Below, one piece after another: positions 47,870-57,527 of a stretch of DNA of 64,000 nucleotides; within the stretch, counting starts at the first letter, position 1; every line of letters begins with the position of its first letter. The position numbers were made by a program, and so were the translations under genes. The notes beneath the pieces were generated by a model. It saw only the letters and a list, made by a program, of their open reading frames with translations, was not told the DNA's origin and ran no database searches. This DNA is from Hyphomicrobium sp. CS1GBMeth3 (GTDB lineage Bacteria; Pseudomonadota; Alphaproteobacteria; Rhizobiales; Hyphomicrobiaceae). The stretch is from positions 558,001 through 622,000 of the forward strand of contig NZ_FPHO01000002.1 of NCBI RefSeq assembly GCF_900117455.1, written 5' to 3'.

Positions 47870-48733
47870 ATGACGCGCGTCGTCTACGTCAACGGGCGCT
47901 ACCTGCCCTACGCGCACGCCGGTGTGCATGTGGAGGATCGCGGCTTCCAGTTCGCCGATGCGATCTACGAAGTGTGCGAGGTGCTCGACGGTCGCCTCGT
48001 CGACGAGACGCGGCACATGGAGCGGCTCGAGCGCTCGCTCACTGAGCTTCGAATTCCGATGCCGATGGCGCGCCGCGCCTTGGGGCGGGTGCTTCGCGAG
48101 ACCATCCGGCGCAATCGCGTCAGGACCGGGCTTGTGTACCTTCAGGTGACACGAGGTGTCGCACCGCGCGACTTCCCGTTCCCGAAGGGAGACATTTCGC
48201 CGACGCTTGTGTGTCTGGCGCGGCGTGTCGATGGGGCCGCGCGCGCCGAGCGTGCGGAAGCGGGCATTTCCGTTCGCACCATGCCGGACATCCGCTGGGG
48301 TCGTTGCGACATCAAAACCGTGATGCTGCTGCCGGCCGTGCTGGCCAAGGAGGCCGCTACCGAGGAGGGAGCGCAGGAAGCCTGGCTGGTCGATTGCAAC
48401 GGTTTTGTTACGGAAGGGGCCTCGAGCAATGCTTGGATTATGGACCGCTCTGGCGCTTTAATTACCAGACCAACCGGAAACGCAATTCTGCCCGGCGTTA
48501 CGCGCAGAACTCTTCTTGATTTGCTTAGCAGGGAAAAAATCCCGCTAATCGAGCGCCCGTTTACCGTCGCGGAGGCGCTCTCTGCACGTGAGGCCTTCAT
48601 AACCTCGGCTTCGGGTACCGTCATGCCCGTTGTAGCGATCGATAAGAAATCCATCGGCAATGGACACCCCGGCGAGCTGACGCTCCGGCTGCGCTCATTC
48701 TTTCATCAGATTGCCGAACTTTCTGACGAATGA
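47870..48733 (+). CDS. dat: D-amino acid aminotransferase (class IV PLP enzyme)
   Basis: A 287-residue fold-type IV aminotransferase. It has EDRGFQFADAIYEV at the N-terminus, the PLP Lys in RCDIKTVMLLP, EGASSNAWI and the late RTLLDLLSREKIPLIERPF and ITSASGTVMPV segments. These match D-alanine aminotransferase rather than branched-chain enzymes. It makes D-glutamate or D-alanine for peptidoglycan. It lies between ntrX and hfq, a conserved place in this lineage. Confidence 0.88.
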   Translation: MTRVVYVNGRYLPYAHAGVHVEDRGFQFADAIYEVCEVLDGRLVDETRHMERLERSLTELRIPMPMARRALGRVLRETIRRNRVRTGLVYLQVTRGVAPRDFPFPKGDISPTLVCLARRVDGAARAERAEAGISVRTMPDIRWGRCDIKTVMLLPAVLAKEAATEEGAQEAWLVDCNGFVTEGASSNAWIMDRSGALITRPTGNAILPGVTRRTLLDLLSREKIPLIERPFTVAEALSAREAFITSASGTVMPVVAIDKKSIGNGHPGELTLRLRSFFHQIAELSDE

Positions 48734-48909
48734 TGCGAACGGTAAATTCTACGTGTTGTCCAGTCGGTCACTCACCCTTATTGTCCCGCAATCAAGATAT
48801 GTTAGCTGCTCCTGTGTCATGGGTCATTCGGCAAACTCGTGGCGGGTCGGCCCTCATCCAACGACCCGATAAAAGTCCAGGAAGAGGCTAATAAAAAGAG
48901 GCAACAACG

Positions 48910-49161
48910 ATGGCCGCAGATCGCGCACAGAACCTCCAGGACACGTTTCTCAATCACGTTCGTAAGAGCAAAACCCCTCTTACGATCTTTCTCGTCAACG
49001 GCGTTAAGCTGCAGGGCATCGTGACCTGGTTTGACAACTTTTGTGTGTTGCTACGCCGCGACGGTCATTCGCAGCTCGTTTATAAGCATGCGATATCGAC
49101 CATCATGCCCGGCGCTCCGGTCCATCTGATGGAGGTGGAGGCCGACGGTCAGCAAGGGTGA
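48910..49161 (+). CDS. hfq: RNA chaperone Hfq
   Basis: An 83-residue Sm-like protein of full length. Sm1 includes [35 protein letters not shown], and Sm2 has the YKHAISTI motif. It forms a hexamer that pairs sRNAs with mRNAs. The 176 bases upstream, after dat, probably hold a separate promoter. The gene is followed by hflX after 36 bases. Confidence 0.97.
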   Translation: MAADRAQNLQDTFLNHVRKSKTPLTIFLVNGVKLQGIVTWFDNFCVLLRRDGHSQLVYKHAISTIMPGAPVHLMEVEADGQQG

Positions 49162-49197
49162 GTACGTCCCATCGACCGCAGCACCAAGCCGGACAGC

Positions 49198-50601
49198 GTG
49201 CCGGCCAAGAACGGCCCTCATAAAGCGGGCCTCACATCGTCGCCGAACCTCACTGAGGACATGGCGGCGCGGGCGCGCGCAACGCGCACGCTCGTGCTTG
49301 TGCCGGTGCTGACGCCAGCACGCGGGGCCGCTGTCTCGCGTCCTCGTCACGCCTCGCTGCATTCGCCCGAGGATCGGCTTGCCGAAGCGGCAGGTCTCGC
49401 GAGCGCGATCGATCTCGATGTTATCGACGCCCTTCTGGTTCCGGTGCCGCAGCCGAAACCTGGAACGCTGTTCGGATCAGGCAAGGTGGACGAGATCGCG
49501 GCGCGTGTTGCGGAGGCGGAGATCGGCCTCGTCATCGTCGATCATGCAATCAGCCCCGTGCAGCAGCGCAACCTCGAGAAGGCGTGGAACGCGAAGGTTC
49601 TGGACCGCACCGGGTTGATCCTCGAGATCTTCGGGCGGCGCGCGCAGACGCGTGAAGGCCGCTTGCAGGTCGAGCTGGCGCATCTCTCGTATCAGAAGGG
49701 CCGCCTGGTTAGGGCGTGGACCCATCTCGAGCGCCAGCGTGGCGGACGCGGCTTCCTCGGCGGTCCCGGTGAAGCGCAGATCGAGCTCGACAGGCGCATG
49801 CTCGACGAGCGCATCATCGCCATCAAGCGCGAACTCGAAGGGGTAGTACGCACGCGCGACCTGCACCGCAAGGGACGGCGCAAGGTGCCGTATCCGATCG
49901 TCGCCATCGTCGGCTACACGAACGCCGGCAAGTCGACGCTATTCAATCGCGTCGCGGGCGCGGGCGTGCTCGCCATGGACCAGGTGTTCGCGACGCTCGA
50001 TCCGACCATGCGCGAGGTGCGGCTGCCGTCGGGTCGGCGCATCATCCTGTCCGACACGGTCGGCTTCATCTCCGACCTGCCGACACAACTCGTGGCCGCG
50101 TTTCGCGCGACGCTCGAAGAGGTCGTAGAAGCCGATCTCATCTTGCACGTTCGCGACATTGCGCACGCTGAAACCGAGGCGCAGGCTCATGACGTCAACC
50201 GCGTGCTCGCAGACCTCGGCATCGACACGATCGCCGCGCATGGCCATATCCTGGAAGTGTGGAACAAGATCGATCTTCTCTCGGCCGTGACACGCACGGA
50301 GGCCGAGGCGGTCGCGCGTTTCCGCACGCCGCAGCCGGTGCTGATGTCGGCCGCGACGGGGGAGGGCGTCGGTCGCCTGCTCGAGTCCATCGACGCACGG
50401 CTCGGCGGCGCCGACGAGATCCTGACCGTGACGCTGCCGGCGCATGAAGGGCGCCTCTTGGCCTGGATGCACGAGAACGCCGACGTGCTCTCGCGCGAAC
50501 CCGACGGGCAGGGTAGCATCGTGGCGCGCGTCAGGATCGCATCCGAGAAGAAGATGCGTCTCATGCGCCAACTTGAGAAAGCGGGCGTCTCCTTGTCCTG
50601 A
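49198..50601 (+). CDS. hflX: GTPase HflX
   Basis: A 467-residue GTPase. The N-terminal HflX domain has GSGKVDEIAARV and RTGLILEIFGRRAQTREGRLQVELA, then a linker with RGGRGFLGGPGEAQIE. The G domain has the P-loop GYTNAGKST, the DTVGFISDLP switch II region and NKID. HflX binds ribosomes and rescues stalled ones in stress. The start could be the GTG at 49198 or the ATG at 49261; neither has a clear ribosome-binding site. It follows hfq, as in many proteobacteria. Confidence 0.93.
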   Translation: MPAKNGPHKAGLTSSPNLTEDMAARARATRTLVLVPVLTPARGAAVSRPRHASLHSPEDRLAEAAGLASAIDLDVIDALLVPVPQPKPGTLFGSGKVDEIAARVAEAEIGLVIVDHAISPVQQRNLEKAWNAKVLDRTGLILEIFGRRAQTREGRLQVELAHLSYQKGRLVRAWTHLERQRGGRGFLGGPGEAQIELDRRMLDERIIAIKRELEGVVRTRDLHRKGRRKVPYPIVAIVGYTNAGKSTLFNRVAGAGVLAMDQVFATLDPTMREVRLPSGRRIILSDTVGFISDLPTQLVAAFRATLEEVVEADLILHVRDIAHAETEAQAHDVNRVLADLGIDTIAAHGHILEVWNKIDLLSAVTRTEAEAVARFRTPQPVLMSAATGEGVGRLLESIDARLGGADEILTVTLPAHEGRLLAWMHENADVLSREPDGQGSIVARVRIASEKKMRLMRQLEKAGVSLS

Positions 50602-50640
50602 CCTTTTGGAGCGCCCGCTTGTGCTTCGCGGGAGGGAAGG

Positions 50641-51867
50641 ATGGGCGCTCTCATTACCCAGTGCTGTATCGCCGGCGGCGGACCGGCCGGTCTCATGCTC
50701 GGCTATCTCCTGGCGCGTGCCGGCGTCGACGTGACGGTGCTCGAGAAGCACGCCGACTTCTTGCGCGATTTTCGTGGCGACACGGTGCATCCCTCGACGC
50801 TGGAGGTGATGGTCGAACTCGGCATCATCGACCGCTTCCTCAAACTTCCGCACCAGAAGGTGTTCAAAGTCGGCGGTCTCGTCGGCGAGACCCCGGTGAC
50901 GATTGCCGATTTCTCGCATCTGCCCGTGCGCGAGCGCTACATCGCGATGATGCCGCAGTGGGACTTCCTGAATTTCCTGGCGGAGGAGGCCTCGCCCTAT
51001 GCGGGGTTCAGGCTGCTCATGCGCACGGAGGCGACGGATCTGATGACGGACGGCGACCGCGTTGTTGGCGTCAAGGCAAGCGCCCCCGAGGGTCCGAAGG
51101 AGATACGGGCTGATCTGGTCGTGGCGGCGGACGGGCGTAACTCGGTTCTGCGAACGCGTGCAGGGCTTGAGGTCGAGGACTTCGGCGCGCCGATGGACGT
51201 GCTGTGGTTCCGCTTGCCGGCCGAACCGGGGGACGAGGGCGAGACCATGGGGCGGTTCGGCGCCGCCTCGCTCTTCGTTCTGATCTTCCGCGGCGACTAT
51301 TGGCAGTGCGCCTACGTCATTCCGAAAGGTGCGTTCGGCGGCATCAAGGCGCGCGGGCTCGAAGCCTTCCGCGACGTGATCGCCACCGTGGGACCGTTTT
51401 CACGTTCGCGGCTCAATGCGCTCGCGTCATGGGAAGATGTAAGCCTGCTCACGGTGCGCGTCGATCGCTTGCGGCAGTGGTATCGGCCCGGGCTTCTGTT
51501 CATCGGCGATGCGGCGCACGCCATGAGCCCGATCGGCGGCGTGGGCGTGAACCTTGCCGTGCAGGATGCGGTTGCGGCGGCCAATCGTCTTGCCGAGCCC
51601 TTGAAGACAGGCACAGCGACGATCGATGATCTCAAGGCCGTGCAGCGGCGGCGTGCGTTTCCGACGCGCGTCACGCAGGCCATTCAGCTTCAGATGCAGA
51701 CCATGATCATCGGGCCGACGCTAAAGCTTACGGAGCAGCCGAAGCCCCCGTTCGCGGTGCGTCTCATGCAGCGGTTTCCGGTTCTGCAGCGATTGCCAGC
51801 CCGCGTGCTCGGCCTCGGCGTGCGCCGCGAGCACGTGGCGGAGTTCATCCGGGAAGGGCGGGGCTGA
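50641..51867 (+). CDS. FAD-dependent monooxygenase (aromatic hydroxylase type)
   Basis: A 408-residue flavin enzyme of the p-hydroxybenzoate-hydroxylase fold. The FAD-binding motifs are GGGPAGLMLGYLLARAG near the N-terminus, the DG motif VVAADGRNSVLR, and GDAAHAMSPIGGVGVNLAVQDA near residue 300. GGGAGGGAAGG precedes the ATG. The substrate is unknown; UbiH-type ring hydroxylases are distant relatives. It follows hflX by 39 bases and may be co-transcribed. Confidence 0.85.
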   Translation: MGALITQCCIAGGGPAGLMLGYLLARAGVDVTVLEKHADFLRDFRGDTVHPSTLEVMVELGIIDRFLKLPHQKVFKVGGLVGETPVTIADFSHLPVRERYIAMMPQWDFLNFLAEEASPYAGFRLLMRTEATDLMTDGDRVVGVKASAPEGPKEIRADLVVAADGRNSVLRTRAGLEVEDFGAPMDVLWFRLPAEPGDEGETMGRFGAASLFVLIFRGDYWQCAYVIPKGAFGGIKARGLEAFRDVIATVGPFSRSRLNALASWEDVSLLTVRVDRLRQWYRPGLLFIGDAAHAMSPIGGVGVNLAVQDAVAAANRLAEPLKTGTATIDDLKAVQRRRAFPTRVTQAIQLQMQTMIIGPTLKLTEQPKPPFAVRLMQRFPVLQRLPARVLGLGVRREHVAEFIREGRG

Positions 51868-51883
51868 AACGCCCCCTCACCGG

Positions 51884-51900
51884 GGCACCGCCGAGGTGCC
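51884..51900. terminator. Short hairpin between convergent genes
   Basis: A six-base-pair stem GGCACC/GGTGCC lies between the stops of the monooxygenase (+) and the unknown gene (-). It has no T-run, so its role as a terminator is only suggested by position. Confidence 0.35.
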
Positions 51901-51905
51901 GACCG

Positions 51906-52376
51906 TCAATTCGCGAGGAACACGAACCTGCTCGCCGGCTCCCATATGTGCTCCGAAGTCGCTCTATAGCCGCGCAGCCAGAGCTGCTCGTCGATCCGTC
52001 GCAGATAAAACCCGTTGGGGTACGCGTCGTCGTCCCTGGTCTTTTGAGAGGCGACTGTCAGATACGGTCCTTCGGTCTGCTCCAGGAATTGAAGCCGCAA
52101 GTGCGGAGCCAGCTCAAGCGGGCAAAGTGCCAGACCGATGCCAGTAGCTCTGGCAAAAATCGCGGCGCTTGTTGCGCCGTCCATGAGCCCCAGTTCCGCA
52201 ACCGTGATCCTTGTCGCAAGTACCCACCGGCTACTTTCGGAAGTCGTGAACGCGGGATCATCTAACAGAATGTGAGCATATCGGTTCAAATGGATCCCGT
52301 GCTCATGCATCGAGGAGAGCAGTTCTGCCTTACTCTGTCCTCCGACCTCTAGCCTTTGTGCGCGATCTCGAAACAT
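51906..52376 (-). CDS. Conserved hypothetical protein
   Basis: A 156-residue protein of a family I recognise by pattern but not by function. It starts with a helical LLSSMHEHGIHLNRYAHILLDD segment, followed by GATSAAIFARATGIGLALCPLELAPHLRLQF, EGPYLTVASQKTRDDDAYPNGFYLRRIDEQLWLRGYRA and a C-terminal HIWEPASRFVF. Relatives are scattered in unrelated bacteria, sometimes mislabelled as helicases; no helicase motifs are present. It starts ten bases after the mazG stop on the same strand. Confidence 0.6.
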   Translation of the reverse strand: MFRDRAQRLEVGGQSKAELLSSMHEHGIHLNRYAHILLDDPAFTTSESSRWVLATRITVAELGLMDGATSAAIFARATGIGLALCPLELAPHLRLQFLEQTEGPYLTVASQKTRDDDAYPNGFYLRRIDEQLWLRGYRATSEHIWEPASRFVFLAN

Positions 52377-52386
52377 CAGGGGCGAA

Positions 52387-53244
52387 CTATTTTCGTTCGT
52401 TGGCTCTGGCTTCGTCCCAGAGGGAGTCCATCTGTTCGAGTGTTGAATCCTTGGGCGTGCTGCCCTCTTCCGCGAGGCGCTGCTCGATATGGCGGAAGCG
52501 GCGCACGAACTTGCGGTTGGCGGCGCGCAGGGCTTCCTCCGGGTCGAGTTTCAAGTGGCGGGCGACGTTGGCCATCACGAACAGAAGGTCGCCCATCTCC
52601 TCCTCGATCTTTGCGCGGCGCTCGGGAGTGTCATCCGTGGTGTTGCCCCTGGGGTCCGCCGGCACGGCGATCTCTTCCAATTCGGATAGTTCCTCGCGCA
52701 TCTTGTCGAATACCGGCGCGAGTGAGGGCCAGTCGAAGCCCACCGCGGCGGCTTTGTCCTGCAACTTGATGGCGCGTGTGAGCGCGGGCAAGCCCACCGG
52801 CACGTCGTCGAGCAGGCTCGCTTGTGGCGTTTCGTCGTGGTTTCCACGGGTGGCGGCTTTGGCGGTGCGCTCCTCGGCTTTGATGCGCGCCCAGAACCCA
52901 GGTGCGGCGCCGGCAGCGCGGGCGTCCTCGTCGCCGAACACGTGGGGATGACGGCGGATCATCTTCGTCGTGACCGCCTCGACGACATCGCCGAAGGCAA
53001 AGGCGTCTTCCTCCTCCGCCATGCGGGCGTGATAGACGACCTGCAACAAGAGATCGCCGAGCTCGTCCTTCAGATCGACGCGATCGCCGCGCGCGATGGC
53101 GTCGGCCACCTCGTAGGCTTCCTCGATGGTGTAAGGGGCAATCGTCTCGTACGTCTGCTCGAGATCCCACGGACATCCGCTGCCAGGCGTGCGGAGCGCC
53201 GCCATGATCTCGATGAGGCGCGTGATGTCTTTGGACGGAGTCAT
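52387..53244 (-). CDS. mazG: Nucleoside triphosphate pyrophosphohydrolase MazG
   Basis: A 285-residue two-domain MazG. Repeats of the metal-binding E-x-x-E...E-x-x-D pattern occur at EEAYEVADAI...DELGDLLLQV in the N-terminal half and REELSELEE...EEEMGDLLFVMANVAR in the C-terminal half. It hydrolyses abnormal (d)NTPs and (p)ppGpp. I chose the ATG at 53244 by homology; the frame reaches 53352. Its place near hflX is common in alphaproteobacteria. Confidence 0.93.
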   Translation of the reverse strand: MTPSKDITRLIEIMAALRTPGSGCPWDLEQTYETIAPYTIEEAYEVADAIARGDRVDLKDELGDLLLQVVYHARMAEEEDAFAFGDVVEAVTTKMIRRHPHVFGDEDARAAGAAPGFWARIKAEERTAKAATRGNHDETPQASLLDDVPVGLPALTRAIKLQDKAAAVGFDWPSLAPVFDKMREELSELEEIAVPADPRGNTTDDTPERRAKIEEEMGDLLFVMANVARHLKLDPEEALRAANRKFVRRFRHIEQRLAEEGSTPKDSTLEQMDSLWDEARANERK

Positions 53245-53404
53245 GTGGTCGTGCCCGGATGTGTTGCGATGTAGTGGGACCCTAGTCGAGGCGGCCGCAC
53301 CTGGCGAGAGGGCGGCGTGTCTCGCTGGAAAAACGTTTCCTGTTTGCCGCAAGGGGCTTTACACCTAATCGAAACGTCCTCTCCAGAGTGCCAGTCCGCC
53401 CACC

Positions 53405-54160
53405 ATGATTGTCGTTCGCATTCTGCTCAATGGTGTGATCATGGCGGCCGAGATCCTGGCCGTCGTCGCCATCGCCTGGTTTGGCTACCATCATCCCTTC
53501 CTGTTCGCGGCAGCGACTGCCGGGCTTACCTTCGTGCTCGGGCTCAGGCTGGAGAGTAAGCGGCTGGCGTTCGAGCTGCCGTTCTATTTCGAGGGCCTCA
53601 GGAGGCCGCGGCTGCCGCTGGTGATCCTGGTGGGCACCGTCGAGGCGCTGTTGAAGGGTGTGCTGGCCGGGCTCGCGGCGCTGTTCACGTTCGCCGGCAC
53701 AGACAGTGCACGGCTCTACTGGGTGGCGATCGTGTTCGGCATTACGACGTATGCGGGCGCGAGCGCGCTGCGGGCGCTTTCGGTTTCATTCCGCGCGCAG
53801 CCGTGGCGCTGGGGCTATTTCCGGCTAGCGCCGCCGTTGGGGCTCGCGTTCTCGGGGGGTATCGCGGCGCTGGCGGCATTAAGCGTCATCGAATCGACCA
53901 GCGTCGGCGAGATCGGTTGGAAGCTCGTGTGGGAGCTGCCGCAGCGGCCGTCGGTCAGCCAGGTGAGCGAGCTCTTCTTCCAGCTCAAACAGGCGTTCGA
54001 CGATTTCATCGTGACATTGCTCACGACCGTCATGAGCGAGCAGTGGGCGCGCGTCGTCGCCATTGCGGTCAGCGTCAATGTGCTCACCGGGTTCGTGGCG
54101 TCGGTCTATGCTTCGGTGATCGCGGCGGCGGTCCGCACGGCGGAGGAGGGACTGCCATGA
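53405..54160 (+). CDS. Integral membrane protein of unknown function
   Basis: A 251-residue protein with about five or six hydrophobic segments (residues about 5-45, 75-100, 105-125, 138-160 and 220-245). No conserved motif links it to a known family; a soluble loop (WELPQRPSVSQVSELFFQLKQAFDDF) lies before the last helices. It is divergent from mazG (160 bases apart) and convergent with the MCP-like gene. I do not recognise it. Confidence 0.55.
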   Translation: MIVVRILLNGVIMAAEILAVVAIAWFGYHHPFLFAAATAGLTFVLGLRLESKRLAFELPFYFEGLRRPRLPLVILVGTVEALLKGVLAGLAALFTFAGTDSARLYWVAIVFGITTYAGASALRALSVSFRAQPWRWGYFRLAPPLGLAFSGGIAALAALSVIESTSVGEIGWKLVWELPQRPSVSQVSELFFQLKQAFDDFIVTLLTTVMSEQWARVVAIAVSVNVLTGFVASVYASVIAAAVRTAEEGLP

Positions 54161-54179
54161 GCGGCTTGCCGCCCGCGCG

Positions 54180-55382
54180 TCAGCTGACGCCTTCGGATTC
54201 CTGGACGATAACGCCATACCAGCCGAGGCCCTTGTAAGTCTCGTAGCCCGGCGTGTGGTGAAACGCGAAGAGGCGGCGGTTGGCGTCGAACTCGATGCCC
54301 GCGCGGCGCCCGTCGAGGCTCAGGGGAATGCGTTCGCTCAGCGCACCGATACCGTCGGAAGCGGCTAGCACGCGGCCGCCGGCGTCGACCAGCAGTACAC
54401 GGGATCGGTGGCGCTCTTCGTCGGTCAGCCGGACGCCGCGCACGATGGCCTGAGCCTGGGGCCGCCAGTCGAAATGGATAGCGATAATGCCGAGCGGCTT
54501 GCCGTTGCTGTCACCGTCCTCGCGCACGCTTGCCACATAAGTCGCCACCTCGGCGCCGCCAAGCACAGGCTCGACGGCCACCTCGCCAACGGCATAAGCG
54601 TCGCCGTCGGGGAGCTCGCGTCCCCGTGCGAACCAAGCCTGATGGGCCGCGGACTTGCCGGCGATCCTATAGCGATCGGGCCGGCCGTTTGCGATGATGG
54701 TGCCGTCGAGGTCGCAAAGCCAGATGTCGAGGTAGACAGTATAGGCCTTGAGGATGACTCCGAGCCGGCGGCTTGCGTAGTCCGTAGCCTCGGCGGTCTT
54801 GAGCTTCGCGGCCTGGACGATTGCGGAGTCCGTCGCCCACCAGCGCACGTCGCAGGTGCGCTCATAGAGATTGCGGTCTAGCAACTCGATGGCGTTCAGC
54901 GCCAGATCGACCATGCGCCGCCCGTTAGCCTCGTTGGCCATACGGCGGGTAAGCAGGTCGAGGGATGAGATCTCGCCGCCAAGGTCATGAGAGAGGGCCT
55001 TGGCGAAGGACTCGACTTCATTCGAGATCTTTTTGACCTCCTGTGCGACGACGGCAAACCCGCGGCCTTGGGTGCCGGCACGGCTCGCCTCCATGAGGGC
55101 ATTGAGTGCTAAAACGCGAAGCTGGTTGGTGACGGTTTGGATGCCGCTAATGTTCTTGTCGGCGGACTGGCGAGCGCGGGTAGTCGAAGCGATGACGTCG
55201 GCGATGAGTACGGGCTTGCTCTGGGCGTGCATGGGCGGGAGGCGTCCGCGGTGGCCAATCAACTGATTCGCATGCTGATAGAGTTCGGCGAATAGGGGAA
55301 GACGCTCGATGCGAGTTTTCACAGATCCGATGCAACTCTGCGGCCAGGGGTCCGGAATGGCGTGAATAACGTTTGTTCGCAT
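54180..55382 (-). CDS. Soluble methyl-accepting-chemotaxis-like protein with C-terminal sensor
   Basis: A 400-residue protein without membrane helices. Residues about 60-170 resemble the MCP signalling hairpin tip: VTNQLRVLALNALMEASRAGTQGRGFAVVAQEVKKIS. The flanking coiled-coil is much shorter than in full MCPs. Residues about 175-400 look like a Cache/PAS-type sensor (YLDIWLCDLDGTIIANGRPDRY, GKSAAHQAWFARG, GKPLGIIAIHFDW). The order is the reverse of the usual MCP. No che gene is nearby, so its target kinase is unknown; orphan fliG is 32 kb away. Confidence 0.7.
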   Translation of the reverse strand: MRTNVIHAIPDPWPQSCIGSVKTRIERLPLFAELYQHANQLIGHRGRLPPMHAQSKPVLIADVIASTTRARQSADKNISGIQTVTNQLRVLALNALMEASRAGTQGRGFAVVAQEVKKISNEVESFAKALSHDLGGEISSLDLLTRRMANEANGRRMVDLALNAIELLDRNLYERTCDVRWWATDSAIVQAAKLKTAEATDYASRRLGVILKAYTVYLDIWLCDLDGTIIANGRPDRYRIAGKSAAHQAWFARGRELPDGDAYAVGEVAVEPVLGGAEVATYVASVREDGDSNGKPLGIIAIHFDWRPQAQAIVRGVRLTDEERHRSRVLLVDAGGRVLAASDGIGALSERIPLSLDGRRAGIEFDANRRLFAFHHTPGYETYKGLGWYGVIVQESEGVS

Positions 55383-55491
55383 AATATATATTATGGAAAA
55401 TAATGATCTGAACTAGCGTGTTTACAATTTATTGTGGTGGCTCCGGCTACAGCCTGGGCCGTACGTTTGTCGGCCCAGGCTGCCACACGAC

Positions 55492-57048
55492 CTACTTCTC
55501 CCCGCGCTCGAAGTTGTCGGCGACGAAGCGATCCAGAAGCTGGACGCCCCAGCCCGAACCCCAGCTCGTGTTGATCTCGTTGCGCGGCGCGTCCATTGCA
55601 GTGCCGGCAATGTCGAGATGCGCCCACGGCACGTCCTTCTTGATGAAGCGCTTGATGAACGCTGCGGCCGTACAGGCGCCGCCCCAGCGGCCGCCCATGT
55701 TCTTGATGTCGGCGTTCTTGCTGTCGAGCAGCTTGTCGTAGGACTTGTCGAGCGGCATGCGCCAGACCTTCTCGCCGGTCTCCTTGGCGGCTGCGAGAAG
55801 CTGGTCGGCGAGCTTGTCGTCGTTGGCGAAGAGACCGGCGAAGTCCTTGCCGAGCGCCACCATGATAGCTCCGGTCAGTGTCGCGAGGTCGATGACCAGG
55901 CGCGGCTTGAAACGTTCCTGGGCGTACCAGAGCACGTCGGCGAGCACGAGACGGCCCTCGGCGTCGGTGTTGAGGTTCTCCACCGTGATGCCCGACATCG
56001 AGACGACGATATCGCCGGGACGCGTCGCGGTGCCCGACGGCATGTTCTCGACGATGCCGATAATGCCCACGGCGTTGACGGGCGCCTTCCGCTTCGCGAG
56101 CGCGACCATGAGGCCGGTGACGCAGGCGGCACCGCCCATGTCTCCCTTCATGTCCTCCATGCCGGCCGCGGGCTTGATCGAGATGCCGCCGGTGTCGAAC
56201 ACGACGCCCTTGCCGACGAAGGCCAGGGGCTTGGCGCGCTTCGACTTGGCGCCGTGCCACTGCATGACGGCCACGCGCGCCGGCCGCGCGCTGCCTTGTG
56301 CGACGGAGAGCAGCGTGTTCATGTTGAGCTCAGTCAGCGCGTCAACATCGAGGATTTCGACCTCGAGGCCGACACTTTCGAGCTCCTTGACGCGATCGGC
56401 GAACTCGACGGGGCCCAGGATGTTGGCCGGCTCGTTGACGAGGTCGCGAGCAACGTAGACGCCATCGGCAACGGCGCGCTTGGCCTCGAAGGCCGCGCTT
56501 GCCTTGTCCGGGGCGGCGCAATGCACGACGAGCTTGGTCAGGCGGTCGGGGACGGGCTTCTGGTCGGTATTGCCATTGCCGTTGGCCCCCTCCTCTCCGT
56601 TCTTTTTCGTCAGATATTTGCGGAACGCGTAGTGGCGCAGCAGTGCGCCCATGGCTAGGCTCGCGGCAATGGCTTCCGGCTTGGTGTCGCCGGCGCCGGC
56701 CACGTCCGCGATGATGCTCGCGGTCGCCGTCTTGCGCGCCGAGATCTGCCCGAGCGCATAGCCGCCGAGGGCTATCCAGTCGCTGTCGGTCTGCTCGCTC
56801 GCCTTGCCCGTGCCGACGAGAATGAGGCGGCCGATATCGAGCTTCTGCGGCGCCAAGATCTCAATCGAGGTCTTTTGCTTGCCTTTGAACTCCGCGGCTT
56901 CGGCCGCCTTGAGGATCAACCCGTTGCTGCGCGTGTTCAGCGCCGCGACCGTCGGGGACAAGGCCAGATCGTTGGCGACGAGAGCCGCCGTGCTCGCCTC
57001 GGGGGCGGCGTCGAGGCGGGCGAACGTGATTTCGAGCGGAGTGGACAT
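55492..57048 (-). CDS. pepA: Leucyl aminopeptidase PepA
   Basis: A 518-residue M17 aminopeptidase with a poorly conserved N-terminal domain and a C-terminal catalytic domain. Metal and active-site residues are visible in [29 protein letters not shown] and [17 protein letters not shown]. It removes N-terminal residues from peptides with two metal ions. The ATG at 57048 fits the family ([10 protein letters not shown]); the frame continues to 57147. It is divergent from lptF, as in many alphaproteobacteria. Confidence 0.95.
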   Translation of the reverse strand: MSTPLEITFARLDAAPEASTAALVANDLALSPTVAALNTRSNGLILKAAEAAEFKGKQKTSIEILAPQKLDIGRLILVGTGKASEQTDSDWIALGGYALGQISARKTATASIIADVAGAGDTKPEAIAASLAMGALLRHYAFRKYLTKKNGEEGANGNGNTDQKPVPDRLTKLVVHCAAPDKASAAFEAKRAVADGVYVARDLVNEPANILGPVEFADRVKELESVGLEVEILDVDALTELNMNTLLSVAQGSARPARVAVMQWHGAKSKRAKPLAFVGKGVVFDTGGISIKPAAGMEDMKGDMGGAACVTGLMVALAKRKAPVNAVGIIGIVENMPSGTATRPGDIVVSMSGITVENLNTDAEGRLVLADVLWYAQERFKPRLVIDLATLTGAIMVALGKDFAGLFANDDKLADQLLAAAKETGEKVWRMPLDKSYDKLLDSKNADIKNMGGRWGGACTAAAFIKRFIKKDVPWAHLDIAGTAMDAPRNEINTSWGSGWGVQLLDRFVADNFERGEK

Positions 57049-57527
57049 TCTTCTGCGGGTGCTCCTCAAGGGACACGTGTGCCGGGCGCGTCCGGGATGA
57101 ATATGGGAAACACGGAACCGGCTTGGCACACGAAAACTGTGCGCCATCGCTGCCGCGACCGTGCCAAACTGGGCGGGTGCTTTTCGATCTTTGCCTTAAA
57201 ACTTAGCTGCTTGCCGGGGAAGTGCAAGGTGGGCCGGCCCGCTTTGCGGCGGGAAAAGGGACTTTATGGTTGCCCGGTGGGGGCTGAGGCGGGCCGAGGC
57301 CAGTCCACATGCCACCCACAAGCCAGATGGCCTAGAGGCTTGGAGAACAGCCGAAATTCCGCCATTCTGCCGTGGGACGAGGCTTCAATCGAGACGAGGG
57401 ATTCGGACGCGCGCAGCCCCCGCGAGGGGACACGGCGAAAGGTGGCGCCCCAGAGGTGCCCCACGCCGCGCTGGACCGGCCGCATCCCCGCAGGGGGCCT
57501 GCGGGAGCCGAGCGTGGTCGACGTTAC
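57049..57527. other. Divergent intergenic region between pepA and lptF
   Basis: 479 bases without a supported gene. It must contain promoters for both the leftward pepA and the rightward lptFG-lptD-surA-pdxA run. A ten-base palindrome GGGCCGGCCC lies at 57231-57240; its meaning is unknown. Longer open frames here are GC-rich by-products without recognisable homology. Confidence 0.5.
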
